A DNA stretch of 64,000 nucleotides, taken from positions 62,001 to 126,000 of the forward strand of contig SCRT01000007.1 in the NCBI GenBank assembly GCA_004298465.1. The letters run 5' to 3'. Position 1 is the stretch's first letter, and each line of letters opens with the position of its first letter. This DNA comes from Nevskiaceae bacterium. GTDB lineage: Bacteria > Pseudomonadota > Gammaproteobacteria > Nevskiales > Nevskiaceae. Shown piece by piece: positions 1 to 8,277 of this stretch. The notes below the pieces were generated by a model. The model was not told the origin of the DNA. It did not search any database and saw nothing but the letters and a program-made list of their open reading frames with translations. Both the position numbers and the translations under genes were made by a program.

Positions 1-500
1 CCGCTGCGGACGGTCAGTGTCTGCAGGCGCAGATGGCGCGGGTTCAGCAAAAAATCGAGCGGCACTTCGAACACGCGCTCCACTTCGTCCGGCGCAGCGA
101 CCAGCCGGGCATCGGGTGCGATGCGCGCCACGACTGGCGTGACAACGAAACCGCTGATGGTTTCCAGTGGGTCGAGCAGCCCGAGTGGCGTGACATCGCG
201 TGCGGCCAGACCGACTTCCTCACGGCTTTCGCGCAGCGCCGTGGCCAGGGCGTCCGCATCCTCGGCATCGCGCCGACCGCCCGGCAGGCTCACTTCCCCG
301 GGGTGTTCGGGCAGATCGCTGCGCCGCAGCGTGAACACCACACCCGGCTCGCGTCCATCGCGGATGCCCAGCAGCACGGCTGCCGGCTTGCGCCGCCCGG
401 TCCCGATCCACGCCGCGATGTTCGCGTGGTTCCAGGCAGCCGCAGGCGGCGCATCCAGCGGGTGCAGGGCCCGCGCGATTTCGGCTATTCGATCAACCAT
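1..500 (-). CDS. Nudix hydrolase, CoA pyrophosphatase (NudL-like), 3' end cut by window
   Basis: Reading the minus strand from the ATG at 500 gives 166 codons without a stop up to the window edge, so the C-terminus lies outside. The translation contains LRRSDLPEHPGEVSLPGG followed by an ALRESREEVGL helix. This is the CoA-pyrophosphatase version of the Nudix box (GG, RE and EE residues that bind divalent metal), with the same spacing as Escherichia NudL. Family knowledge: such enzymes cleave CoA and related nucleotide diphosphates to 3',5'-ADP and a phosphopantetheine product. The start overlaps the end of the DUF1289 gene by 16 nt, which suggests cotranscription. The exact substrate is inferred. 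Confidence 0.85.
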   Translation of the reverse strand, partial: MVDRIAEIARALHPLDAPPAAAWNHANIAAWIGTGRRKPAAVLLGIRDGREPGVVFTLRRSDLPEHPGEVSLPGGRRDAEDADALATALRESREEVGLAARDVTPLGLLDPLETISGFVVTPVVARIAPDARLVAAPDEVERVFEVPLDFLLNPRHLRLQTLTVRS

Positions 501-697
501 GTCGCAAACGGACCCGGTGGCCGTGTCGGTTGCACATCGTGGATCCAGCGGCGGCGTGCGTCATCCGCCATGCCGCTCCATTGCGCGATTTCAGGCAAGG
601 TTCGGCGACAGCCGAGACACAGCCCATCCGACCCCATCGTGCACACGCCAATGCACGGGCTCGTTGCGGTCGGCTTCCACTTCGGTTTTGGCGTCAT
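485..697 (-). CDS. DUF1289 family small Cys-rich protein
   Basis: A 70-residue protein. I chose the ATG at 697 because it is preceded by AAGGTGG at good spacing; an in-frame start 13 codons upstream is less likely. The core SPCIGVCTMGSDGLCLGC followed by R-T-L-x-E-I-x-x-W is the DUF1289 signature. Three of its cysteines sit in CxGVC and CxGC contexts, which suggests metal or Fe-S binding (inference). The function of the family is not established. It overlaps the Nudix gene by 16 nt and probably forms a two-gene unit with it. Confidence 0.85.
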   Translation of the reverse strand: MTPKPKWKPTATSPCIGVCTMGSDGLCLGCRRTLPEIAQWSGMADDARRRWIHDVQPTRPPGPFATWLIE

Positions 698-736
698 CCT
701 AGCGGCCACCTTTCGTCGCCGTGCTCCGTGAGTCAC

Positions 737-1060
737 TGGAAAGGCGCCATCTTAAGTCTGCCGGAGTATTCCAAGCCGAGCGGGTGCCGTGACACGGCCT
801 GAACCACCCGTCGTTCGTGGAAATCTCCGTCAATCTTCGTTGTGAACGGTTCCTCGAAGCTTCCGCCCGACTTGGCCCCGCGGGAAAATTCCCCCGGAAC
901 TCGTGGACTGATTCCGCACTAGAACTATTACTGGTTTACGAAGTGGGTGAAGCAACATCCACAATGTGGATCGTGGTCCTGGTGTACACCGCGCACCGGT
1001 GGGCGATGCCAGCCTCTGTGACGCGCCGGATCGACCCTAGTCAATCCTGTATGCTGTTGT
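737..1060. other. Intergenic region downstream of lpd and upstream of the DUF1289 gene
   Basis: 324 bases with no credible coding sequence. It should hold the promoter of the minus-strand DUF1289/Nudix unit and the end of the pdh transcript. The only clear structure is a perfect 7-bp inverted repeat with a one-base centre, ATCCACA-A-TGTGGAT, at 957-971. It has no T-run, so it could be a weak terminator stem or a protein-binding site. Confidence 0.4.
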
Positions 1061-2806
1061 TCAGCGGCGCCGCGGCAGATACAGGTCGGTGATCGTCCCC
1101 AGCCCCACCTCAGCCGCCATGCCGACGGATTCACCCAGCGTCGGGTGCGGATGGATGGTGAGCGCGACGTCGGCGAGTTCGGCTCCCATTTCCACCGCAA
1201 GGGCAATTTCGGAGATCAGGTCGCCGGCATGCACGCCGACGATCCCGCCGCCGATCACGCGGCGTGTCTTCGCGTCGTAGATGAGCTTGGTGAAACCTTC
1301 GGTGCGATCCATGCCCAGCGCGCGGCCGGAAGCGGCCCACGGGAACTTCGCCACACCGATGTCCAAGGCCTGCGCCTCGGCTTCGTGTTCCGTCACCCCG
1401 ACCCACGCCACTTCGGGGTTGGTGAAAGCCACGGCGGGCACGACCCGGGCGTCCAAATGTGCCTTGCCGCCGGCCGCCGCCTCCGCGGCTACATGTCCTT
1501 CGTGCACGCCCTTGTGCGCCAGCATGGGCTGGCCGGTGAGATCGCCGATGGCGAAGATGTGCGCCACGTTCGTGCGCTGCTGCGAATCGACCGGGATCAA
1601 GCCGCGTTCCGTCACCTGCACGCCGGCAGTTTCGGCGCCGAGGGTACGGCCGTTCGCGCGCCGGCCGACGGCGACCAGCACGCGGTCGAAAACCCGGCGC
1701 TGGGGTGGGCTTGTGCCTTCGAATTCACACGCGATGCCGTCAGCTTGCGCGCTGGCGGCCGTGACTTTCGTCTGCAGATGAACGGCGACACCTTGAGCTG
1801 CAAGCCGCTTGGCGAGGGGTCGCACGAGGTCGGCATCCGCGCCCGGCATCAACTGCGGCATGAACTCCACAACCGTCACCCGTGCGCCCAGCGCGTGGTA
1901 GACCGTGGCCATTTCCAGGCCGATGATGCCGCCGCCGACCACCAGCAGGTTGCCCGGCACGTCGCGCAGCGCCAGCGCGCCGGTGGCGTCCATCACGCGC
2001 GCGTCTGCCCACGGGAAGATCGGCAGGCGCACGGCTTGCGAACCGGCGGCAATGATGGCCTGCTCGAAGCGGATGACTTGCGTGGCGCCGTCTTTCTCGA
2101 CCTGCAATTCATGAGGTGAAACGAAGCTTCCGGTGCCGCGTACAACCCGTACCTTGCGTTGCCGGGCCATGTTCGCCAGCCCGCCCGTCAGTTTCGCGAC
2201 GGTCTGGTCCTTGAAGTTGCGCAGTGCGTCGAGGTCGATCCGCGGGGTGCCGAAATCGATGCCGTGGGCTTTCATCGCCGCGGCGGAATCGATCACTTCC
2301 GCAGCGTGCAGCAGCGCCTTGGAGGGAATGCAACCGACATTCAGGCACACGCCACCAAGCGTGGCATGGCGCTCGACAAGCAGCGTATCCAGCCCCAGGT
2401 CGGCGGCGCGGAAGGCGGCGCTGTAGCCGCCCGGCCCGGCGCCGAGCACGAGCAGTTGGCAATGCATGTCGGCCGTCGCTCCGCGTGCCGGTGCCCCAGC
2501 GGGTTCCGCCGCGACAGGTGATGCTGGGGCGGGCACCACAGCTTGTGGTGGCGACGCTGCTGTTGAAATCGACGCTTCGAGCAACGCGATCACCCTGCCT
2601 TTGGCTACCGTGTCGCCCTCCTTCATCTTCACTTCGGTGATGGTGCCAGCGGCTTCTGCCGGTACTTCCATCGTCGCCTTGTCGGACTCCAGCACCACGA
2701 GACCGTCGCCCTGGGCGACCGTATCGCCTACCTTCACCAGCACTTCGATAACCGGCACAGTGTCGAAATCACCGATGTCGGGAACCTTGAGTTCAATCTT
2801 CGCCAT
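1061..2806 (-). CDS. lpd: Dihydrolipoyl dehydrogenase (E3) with N-terminal lipoyl domain
   Basis: A 581-residue E3 of pyruvate dehydrogenase, which re-oxidises dihydrolipoamide with NAD+. Residues 1-75 are a complete lipoyl domain (DKATMEVPA, lipoyl Lys43). A Pro/Ala linker follows to about residue 112, then the FAD-binding GAGPGGYSAAFRA and the redox disulfide in GGVCLNVGCIPSK (Cys154, Cys159). The second dinucleotide site is VVGGGIIGLEMA, and the C-terminal HPHPTLGE carries the catalytic His-Glu pair. E3 proteins with an N-terminal lipoyl domain are known (Neisseria P64k type). The AGGAG site overlaps the aceF stop, so it is translated as the last gene of aceE-aceF-lpd. Its lipoyl domain is nearly a copy of the one in aceF. 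Confidence 0.96.
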   Translation of the reverse strand: MAKIELKVPDIGDFDTVPVIEVLVKVGDTVAQGDGLVVLESDKATMEVPAEAAGTITEVKMKEGDTVAKGRVIALLEASISTAASPPQAVVPAPASPVAAEPAGAPARGATADMHCQLLVLGAGPGGYSAAFRAADLGLDTLLVERHATLGGVCLNVGCIPSKALLHAAEVIDSAAAMKAHGIDFGTPRIDLDALRNFKDQTVAKLTGGLANMARQRKVRVVRGTGSFVSPHELQVEKDGATQVIRFEQAIIAAGSQAVRLPIFPWADARVMDATGALALRDVPGNLLVVGGGIIGLEMATVYHALGARVTVVEFMPQLMPGADADLVRPLAKRLAAQGVAVHLQTKVTAASAQADGIACEFEGTSPPQRRVFDRVLVAVGRRANGRTLGAETAGVQVTERGLIPVDSQQRTNVAHIFAIGDLTGQPMLAHKGVHEGHVAAEAAAGGKAHLDARVVPAVAFTNPEVAWVGVTEHEAEAQALDIGVAKFPWAASGRALGMDRTEGFTKLIYDAKTRRVIGGGIVGVHAGDLISEIALAVEMGAELADVALTIHPHPTLGESVGMAAEVGLGTITDLYLPRRR

Positions 2807-2815
2807 GCCGTGCTC

Positions 2816-4186
2816 CTAAAGACTGACGCGGCTGAAGTCGCCGAGCAGCGTGGCGAGGTGAGCGGCAAAACGGGCGGCCAGCGCACCGTCGATCACGCGG
2901 TGGTCGTAGGACAGCGACAGCGGCAGCTTCAGGCGCGGCACCGGCTTTGCGCCATCCCACTCGACCCGTGTGATGGTGCGCGACACGCCAAGGATGGCGA
3001 CTTCCGGGGCGTTGATGATCGGCGTGAAAGCCGTGCCGCCGATGCCGCCAAGCGAGGAAATGGAAAAGCAGCCGCCGGACATCTCCTCGCGCGTCAGCTT
3101 GCCGGCACGCGCCCTGGCCGCCAGTTCGGTACTTTCCCGCGCGATGTCGGCCACGCCCTTGCGGTCGGCGTCGCGGATCACCGGAACCACCAGCCCGTTC
3201 GGCGTGTCGGCGGCAAAGCCGATGTGGAAATAGTGCTTGAAAACGATGTTCTCGCCACCGGCATCCAGCGACGCGTTGAAACGCGGGTACTTCTTCAACG
3301 CCGCCACACAGGCCTTGACGATGAACGCCAGCAGCGTGATCTTGAGTGCGCTGCCCGCCTTGCGCTGCTCGGCGTTGAGCTGTTCGCGCAACGCCTCCAG
3401 TACTGTGACGTCCGCTTCCTCGAACTGGGTGACGTGGGGAATCCGCACCCAGTTGCGCGCCAGATAGCGGCCGGACAACTTGTTGATGCGTGACAGGGGC
3501 TGGGTTTCCGTAGCCCCGAATTTCGAGAAGTCCACGTCCGGCCAAGGGGCGATGTCCAACCCTGCCCCTGCGCTCGATGCGGCGGGTTCCGCTGGCCCGC
3601 TCATCACGGCCTTCACGAACGCGCTGACATCTTCCTGCACGATGCGCCCCGCCCGACCGCTGCCGCGCACCTGCCCGAGATCCACGCCCAGCTCACGGGC
3701 GAAGGCACGCACCGCCGGACTGGCGTAGGGGGCGTGAGCGGGATCGACGGCAGCCGGGGTAAAGCGCTCAGCAGAAACCGTCCGGGCCTCGGCCACGGCG
3801 GGCGCTGCGATGTCGGGCTGAGTTTGCGAAGCAGGCCCTGGCGTGGGTGCTGGTGCTTCGGACGCGGCAGATTCGCGTGCCGGTGCCGAGACCTCGGGCG
3901 ACTTCGCGACAGGTGCAACCGCCGCCGGTGTTGGGGTTGCCGGCGCTGCAGCGCTGATCACTGCGATCACGGTTCCCATGGCGACCGAATCGCCTTCCTT
4001 CACCTTCACTTCGGCAATGGTGCCGGCGGTTTCGGCGGGTACTTCCATCGTCGCCTTGTCGGACTCCAGTACCACGAGACCGTCGCCCTGGGCGACGGTG
4101 TCGCCGGCCTTCACCAGCACTTCGATGACCGGCACGGTGTCGAAATCACCGATATCGGGAACCTTGCTTTCAACCAGATTTGTCAT
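2816..4186 (-). CDS. aceF: Pyruvate dehydrogenase E2, dihydrolipoamide acetyltransferase
   Basis: A 456-residue E2 core enzyme that transfers acetyl from lipoamide to CoA. The start is the ATG at 4186, with GAGG seven bases upstream; a frame extension to 4237 would run into aceE and is rejected. Domains in order: one lipoyl domain (residues 1-80, lipoyl Lys44), an Ala/Pro-rich linker, a peripheral-subunit-binding domain (ASPAVRAFARELGVDL...GRIVQEDV), and the catalytic domain ending in the active-site DHRVIDG (His near 429). Escherichia AceF has three lipoyl domains; here there is one, with another supplied on Lpd. It lies 8 nt after aceE and 9 nt before lpd. Confidence 0.96.
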   Translation of the reverse strand: MTNLVESKVPDIGDFDTVPVIEVLVKAGDTVAQGDGLVVLESDKATMEVPAETAGTIAEVKVKEGDSVAMGTVIAVISAAAPATPTPAAVAPVAKSPEVSAPARESAASEAPAPTPGPASQTQPDIAAPAVAEARTVSAERFTPAAVDPAHAPYASPAVRAFARELGVDLGQVRGSGRAGRIVQEDVSAFVKAVMSGPAEPAASSAGAGLDIAPWPDVDFSKFGATETQPLSRINKLSGRYLARNWVRIPHVTQFEEADVTVLEALREQLNAEQRKAGSALKITLLAFIVKACVAALKKYPRFNASLDAGGENIVFKHYFHIGFAADTPNGLVVPVIRDADRKGVADIARESTELAARARAGKLTREEMSGGCFSISSLGGIGGTAFTPIINAPEVAILGVSRTITRVEWDGAKPVPRLKLPLSLSYDHRVIDGALAARFAAHLATLLGDFSRVSL

Positions 4187-4194
4187 GGCAAACC

Positions 4195-6903
4195 TCAAAC
4201 GTGCATCGGGTTGGCCTTGTCGGCATCCAGCTGCCACAAGGCGATGGCCCGCACAACGTCCTGTTCCTGCAGCGCGCCCTGCTCGGCCAGCGCCGCGACC
4301 GCCGCCTGGGCAATCCAGTATTCGTCGATCTCGAAGAACGCCCGCAGAGCTTCGCGCGTGTCGCTGCGGCCATAGCCGTCGGCGCCCAGCACCGTGAATA
4401 CGCGTTCGCGTGGAACGAACGCGTGGATCTGCTCAGCCACGGCGCGCACGTATTCCGTCGTGGCCACGACCGGCCCGTCATGCCCTTCCAGACATACCGT
4501 GAAGTACGGCGTGCGGCGCTCGGCCGGATGCAGGCGGTTGTAGCGTTCGCAGTCGTAGCCGTCGCGCGCCAGTTCGTTGAAGCTGGTGCACGACCACACG
4601 TCGGCCTGCACGCCGAATTCGGCTTCAAGCAATTCCGCGGCCTTCAGCGCCGAGCGTAGCGACCCGCCGGCGCCCAGCAACTGCACGCGCGGCCCGGTGC
4701 CGGTGGCCGCATGGCACAGGTACATGCCCTTCAGGATGTCGGCTTCGCAACCCGCAGGCATGTCCGGGTGGTCGTAGTTCTCGTTCGTGGTGGTGAGGTA
4801 GTAGAAGACATCCTCGTGGTCTTCCAGCATCGCCCTTGTGCCGTGCTGCAGGATCACCGCCACTTCATAGGAAAACGTCGGATCGTAGGCGCGGCAATTC
4901 GGGATGGTGGCCGCCATGAGGTGGGAATTCGTGTCCGAGTGCTGCAGGCCTTCACCCGGGAAGCTGGCCCCCGCCGTCGCGCCAATCAAAAAACCGCGCG
5001 TGTGCTGGTCGCCCGCTGCCCAGATGAGATCCCCAACGCGGCGGAAGCCGAAGTACGAGTAGTAGATGAAGAACGGCAGCATCGGCTGGTCGGACACGGA
5101 ATAGCTGGTCCCGGCCGCAATCCACGCCGACACACCGGCGGCTTCGGAAATGCCTTCCTGCAGCACCTGCCCGTCCGCCGCTTCGTGGTAGTAGGTGAGC
5201 TGGTCGGCATCCTGCGGCTGGTATTTCTGGCCGTCCGGGGCATAGATGCCGATCTTGCGGAACATGCCTTCCATGCCGAAAGTGCGCGCCTCATCCACCA
5301 CGATCGGAACCACGCGCGGCGCGACTTCCGGGTCGCGCAGCAGCAGGTTCATGCCACGCACCAGCGCCATGGTGTTGCTGATCTCGCGGCCGTTCGTACC
5401 CTTGGTGATCGCCTCGAAAGCCTCCAGCTCCGGAACCTTCAGGCTGTGCGTGGCGCGTCGGCGGCGGTGCGGCAGCGTGCCGCCGAGTGCCGCCCGACGT
5501 TCCAGCAGGTATTGCACTTCCTTTGAGTCCTTGCCCGGATGATAGTAGGGCACGGCGTCCGGGCCGTCGCCTTCCAGTTGCTTGTCGGGCAGCGGAATCT
5601 GGAAGCGGTCGCGGAAAGCGAGAATGGCCTCGTGGTGCATCTTCTTGGCCTGGTGGGCGATGTTCATCGACTCGCCCGCCGCCCCCATACCGTAGCCCTT
5701 CACGGTCTTGGCGAGAATCACGGTCGGTTTGCCGCGCGTGTGCACGGCGTTGTAGTAGGCCGCGTAGACCTTGTGCGGATCGTGGCCGCCGCGGTTCAGG
5801 CGCCAGACATCGTCGTCGGAGATATTGGCGACCATCGCCGCCGTTTCCGGGTGTTTGTTGAAGAAGTGCTCGCGCGTGTAGGCGCCGCCAAACGCCTTGC
5901 AGGCCTGGTATTCGCCATCCACGGTTTCCATCATCAGCTTCTTCAGCACACCCTCGGTGTCGTTTGCCAGCAGCGGGTCCCAGCGGCTGCCCCAGATCAC
6001 CTTGATGACGTTCCAGCCGGCGCCGCGGAACACGCCTTCCAGCTCCTGGATGATCTTGCCGTTGCCGCGCACCGGGCCATCGAGCCGCTGCAGGTTGCAG
6101 TTGATGACGAAGACGAGATTGTCGAGGCGTTCGCGCCCGGCTGCGGATATGGCACCGAGGGATTCCGGCTCATCGCATTCGCCATCGCCAAGGAAGCACC
6201 ACACCTTGCGGTCGGTCTGCGGCGCCAGGCTACGGGCTTCGGAATACTTGAAGAACTGCGCCTGGTAAATGGCCTGGATCGGCCCCAGCCCCATCGAGAC
6301 GGTCGGCACTTTCCAGTAGTCCGGCATCAGCCACGGATGCGGATAGGACGTGAGCGACAGGCCCGGCGCCGAGCTGGCATCGCGGCGGTAATGATCGAGC
6401 TGTTCCGCCGTCAGTCGCCCCTCCAAAAAGGAGCGCGAATACAGGCCGGGGCTGGAATGGCCCTGGTAGAACACAAGGTCGCCCGGATGCTCCGCCGACG
6501 CCGCACGCCAGAAATGGTTGAAACCCACTTCGTACAGCGTGGCCGAGGAGCCGAAGCTGGCGATGTGCCCACCCAGCTTGCCGGGGCGGCGGTTCTGCCG
6601 CACCACCATTGCCATGGCGTTCCAGCGAATGATGCAGCGGATGCGCCATTCGATCGCGGCGTCCCCTGGCGAGGCCACCTGCTGTTCAACCGGAATGGTG
6701 TTGATGTAATCGGTGGTGACGGCAAACGGTACCTGACCACCAGCGCGGCGTGTTTCATCCGCCAACTGCTCAACCAATTGCCCGGCGCGCTTGGGCCCTT
6801 CGGCGCGAATGACAGCTTCAAGCGATTCGACCCATTCGCGGGTTTCTTCTGGATTCGGGTCTTCATCGAGAACGGGCGCCGTTGGCGTTTCATGGATGTT
6901 CAT
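4195..6903 (-). CDS. aceE: Pyruvate dehydrogenase E1, homodimeric type
   Basis: A 902-residue thiamine-diphosphate enzyme that decarboxylates pyruvate and reductively acetylates the lipoyl groups of AceF. Length and sequence match the single-chain E1 of gammaproteobacteria. The ThDP/Mg motif is GDGECDEPE with NCN about 30 residues later. The start at 6903 has AAGGAG seven bases upstream. It is the first gene of aceE-aceF-lpd and diverges from the IclR-type gene across 386 bp, where probable regulatory repeats lie. No PdhR (GntR-type) gene is seen nearby. Confidence 0.97.
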   Translation of the reverse strand: MNIHETPTAPVLDEDPNPEETREWVESLEAVIRAEGPKRAGQLVEQLADETRRAGGQVPFAVTTDYINTIPVEQQVASPGDAAIEWRIRCIIRWNAMAMVVRQNRRPGKLGGHIASFGSSATLYEVGFNHFWRAASAEHPGDLVFYQGHSSPGLYSRSFLEGRLTAEQLDHYRRDASSAPGLSLTSYPHPWLMPDYWKVPTVSMGLGPIQAIYQAQFFKYSEARSLAPQTDRKVWCFLGDGECDEPESLGAISAAGRERLDNLVFVINCNLQRLDGPVRGNGKIIQELEGVFRGAGWNVIKVIWGSRWDPLLANDTEGVLKKLMMETVDGEYQACKAFGGAYTREHFFNKHPETAAMVANISDDDVWRLNRGGHDPHKVYAAYYNAVHTRGKPTVILAKTVKGYGMGAAGESMNIAHQAKKMHHEAILAFRDRFQIPLPDKQLEGDGPDAVPYYHPGKDSKEVQYLLERRAALGGTLPHRRRRATHSLKVPELEAFEAITKGTNGREISNTMALVRGMNLLLRDPEVAPRVVPIVVDEARTFGMEGMFRKIGIYAPDGQKYQPQDADQLTYYHEAADGQVLQEGISEAAGVSAWIAAGTSYSVSDQPMLPFFIYYSYFGFRRVGDLIWAAGDQHTRGFLIGATAGASFPGEGLQHSDTNSHLMAATIPNCRAYDPTFSYEVAVILQHGTRAMLEDHEDVFYYLTTTNENYDHPDMPAGCEADILKGMYLCHAATGTGPRVQLLGAGGSLRSALKAAELLEAEFGVQADVWSCTSFNELARDGYDCERYNRLHPAERRTPYFTVCLEGHDGPVVATTEYVRAVAEQIHAFVPRERVFTVLGADGYGRSDTREALRAFFEIDEYWIAQAAVAALAEQGALQEQDVVRAIALWQLDADKANPMHV

Positions 6904-7289
6904 TTCAAACTCCTTAACCGGCGCGCCTTATTGGCGTCCGTTCGGTCATGACAGCCCACTCAAGCCGTGGTGCTATAAACGGCAGGCACAGACACCCTCG
7001 ATTCCAATTCCAGACATTCGAGGAATCACGATCGACCCGCCTTGTGTCATGAAGGCATAGTGGATCGTTTTCCAAAAAGCACTGACGTAACCGTCCACAC
7101 GGTGCTTATGATCGAGAATGCCTGCACATTGCTTAATGGAATCGTAGGAAACGGCAATGAACCGGTCAAGTCATGCCCTGATTCCAATCGGGAAATGTAT
7201 ATCATTGATTACTAAATGATTTTATTGAATCCCAACATCTGCTCACGGCATCGTGGAAAATGTCGTACACGGTTCTTGCCTTCATCGCC
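6904..7289. promoter_or_regulatory. Divergent aceE/iclR control region with GATTCC repeats
   Basis: No gene is seen here. The hexamer GATTCC occurs at 7000-7005 and 7180-7185, and its complement GGAATC at 7022-7027 and 7138-7143. The two plus-oriented copies extend to GATTCCAAT, each preceded by a CCCT-containing stretch (7000-7008 and 7180-7188). The second is followed by GGAAAT, giving ATTCC-5-GGAAAT at 7181-7196. TTCC/GGAA half sites are typical of IclR-family operators, so autoregulation and control of aceE is a reasonable inference. AT-rich DNA at 7196-7230 probably holds the iclR promoter. Confidence 0.45.
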
Positions 7290-8126
7290 ATGAAAACACC
7301 TGATCACAGCATCCCCACGCTGCGCGCACGCGGGCGACCGCGCACCCATGAGCGACCCGCCCGAACGAATCGCATCCAGGCCATCGACCGTGCGCTGGAC
7401 CTCATCGAGCAACTTCCTGCAACTGGCAGCGCCACACTCAAGATCCTCTGCGCCGCCACCGGCCTGCCATCGTCCACGGCCTACCGCATCCTGGAAACCC
7501 TGCGCGCACGCAACGTCGTGGAATTCGACGAGCGTGACCAGAGCTGGAGCATCGGCGTGGAGGCGTTTCGCATCGGCCAGAGCTTCGCCCAGCGCCGCAG
7601 CTTCATGAGCATCGGACGCGACGTGTTGCGCGAGTTGACTGAATTGACTGGCGAAACCAGCAATATCGCGGTGTGCGCCGATGGTGAACTGGTCCACGTT
7701 TCACAAGTGGAAACCGACGCCCCGATCCGCGCCTTCCTACCACCCGGAACGCGCAGCCATCTCTACGCATCGGCCATCGGCAAGGCGCTGCTCGCCCACA
7801 TGACGCCGTCCACCGTGCGCCTGTACACGGTCGAACGTGGATTCACTCGCTACACGCCCAGGACCCGTGCAAACCTCGCCGACCTGCAACGCGATTTGGA
7901 GCAGATCCGCAGCCGCGGCTGGGCCTACGACGACGAGGAACGACATCTGGGCCTGCGCTGCATCGCCGCACCGATCTTCAACGACTACGGAGAGGCCATC
8001 GCCGGCGTCTCGATTTCCGGCCCCATAACGCGCCTCGTCGATGACCGCATTCCAGCATTGGCGCTACTCGTCGTGACCGCTGCGGAAACCATTACTTATC
8101 AAAGCGGCGGGCGTGCACCAAAATAG
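7290..8126 (+). CDS. IclR-family transcriptional regulator
   Basis: About 278 residues from the ATG at 7290; an in-frame ATG at 7260 would add ten mostly hydrophobic residues, and neither start has a good ribosome site. After a basic Arg/Pro N-terminus, residues 30-85 form the winged helix-turn-helix (LKILCAATGLPSSTAYRILE). The C-terminal effector domain shows the family features GELVHVSQVE, SAIGKALLAHM and RGWAYDDEERHLGLRCIAAPI. Effectors of this fold are small organic acids and aromatics; the ligand here is unknown. It is divergent from aceEF-lpd and convergent with lldD, so a role in pyruvate/lactate use is likely but inferred. Confidence 0.88.
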   Translation: MKTPDHSIPTLRARGRPRTHERPARTNRIQAIDRALDLIEQLPATGSATLKILCAATGLPSSTAYRILETLRARNVVEFDERDQSWSIGVEAFRIGQSFAQRRSFMSIGRDVLRELTELTGETSNIAVCADGELVHVSQVETDAPIRAFLPPGTRSHLYASAIGKALLAHMTPSTVRLYTVERGFTRYTPRTRANLADLQRDLEQIRSRGWAYDDEERHLGLRCIAAPIFNDYGEAIAGVSISGPITRLVDDRIPALALLVVTAAETITYQSGGRAPK

Positions 8127-8277
8127 TTTCCGGATAAATGATTTGTAAATTTAATACCCTCTTTAAATACATTTTCAAATACCCTGGAATCCCATTCATC
8201 AATCAATTGTCTTGGCACTTAATTGATCGCCACGAATCAGTGGCAATACGATAACTGGACTCAGGCAACAGGCCGGC
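8127..8277. terminator. Convergent intergenic region with two inverted repeats
   Basis: AT-rich region between the convergent iclR and lldD genes. ATCAATT (8202-8208) pairs with AATTGAT (8221-8227) across 12 bases, and GCCAC (8229-8233) pairs with GTGGC (8240-8244) across 6 bases. Stems are short and T-runs poor, so terminator function is only possible. A GGAATC copy (8186-8191) resembles the motif in the aceE/iclR region. Confidence 0.3.

Noticed and set aside
957..971. Inverted repeat ATCCACA-A-TGTGGAT as the lpd terminator
   Set aside because: Stem is short with a one-base centre that cannot form a loop without losing pairs, and no T-run follows; kept only as a possible protein site.
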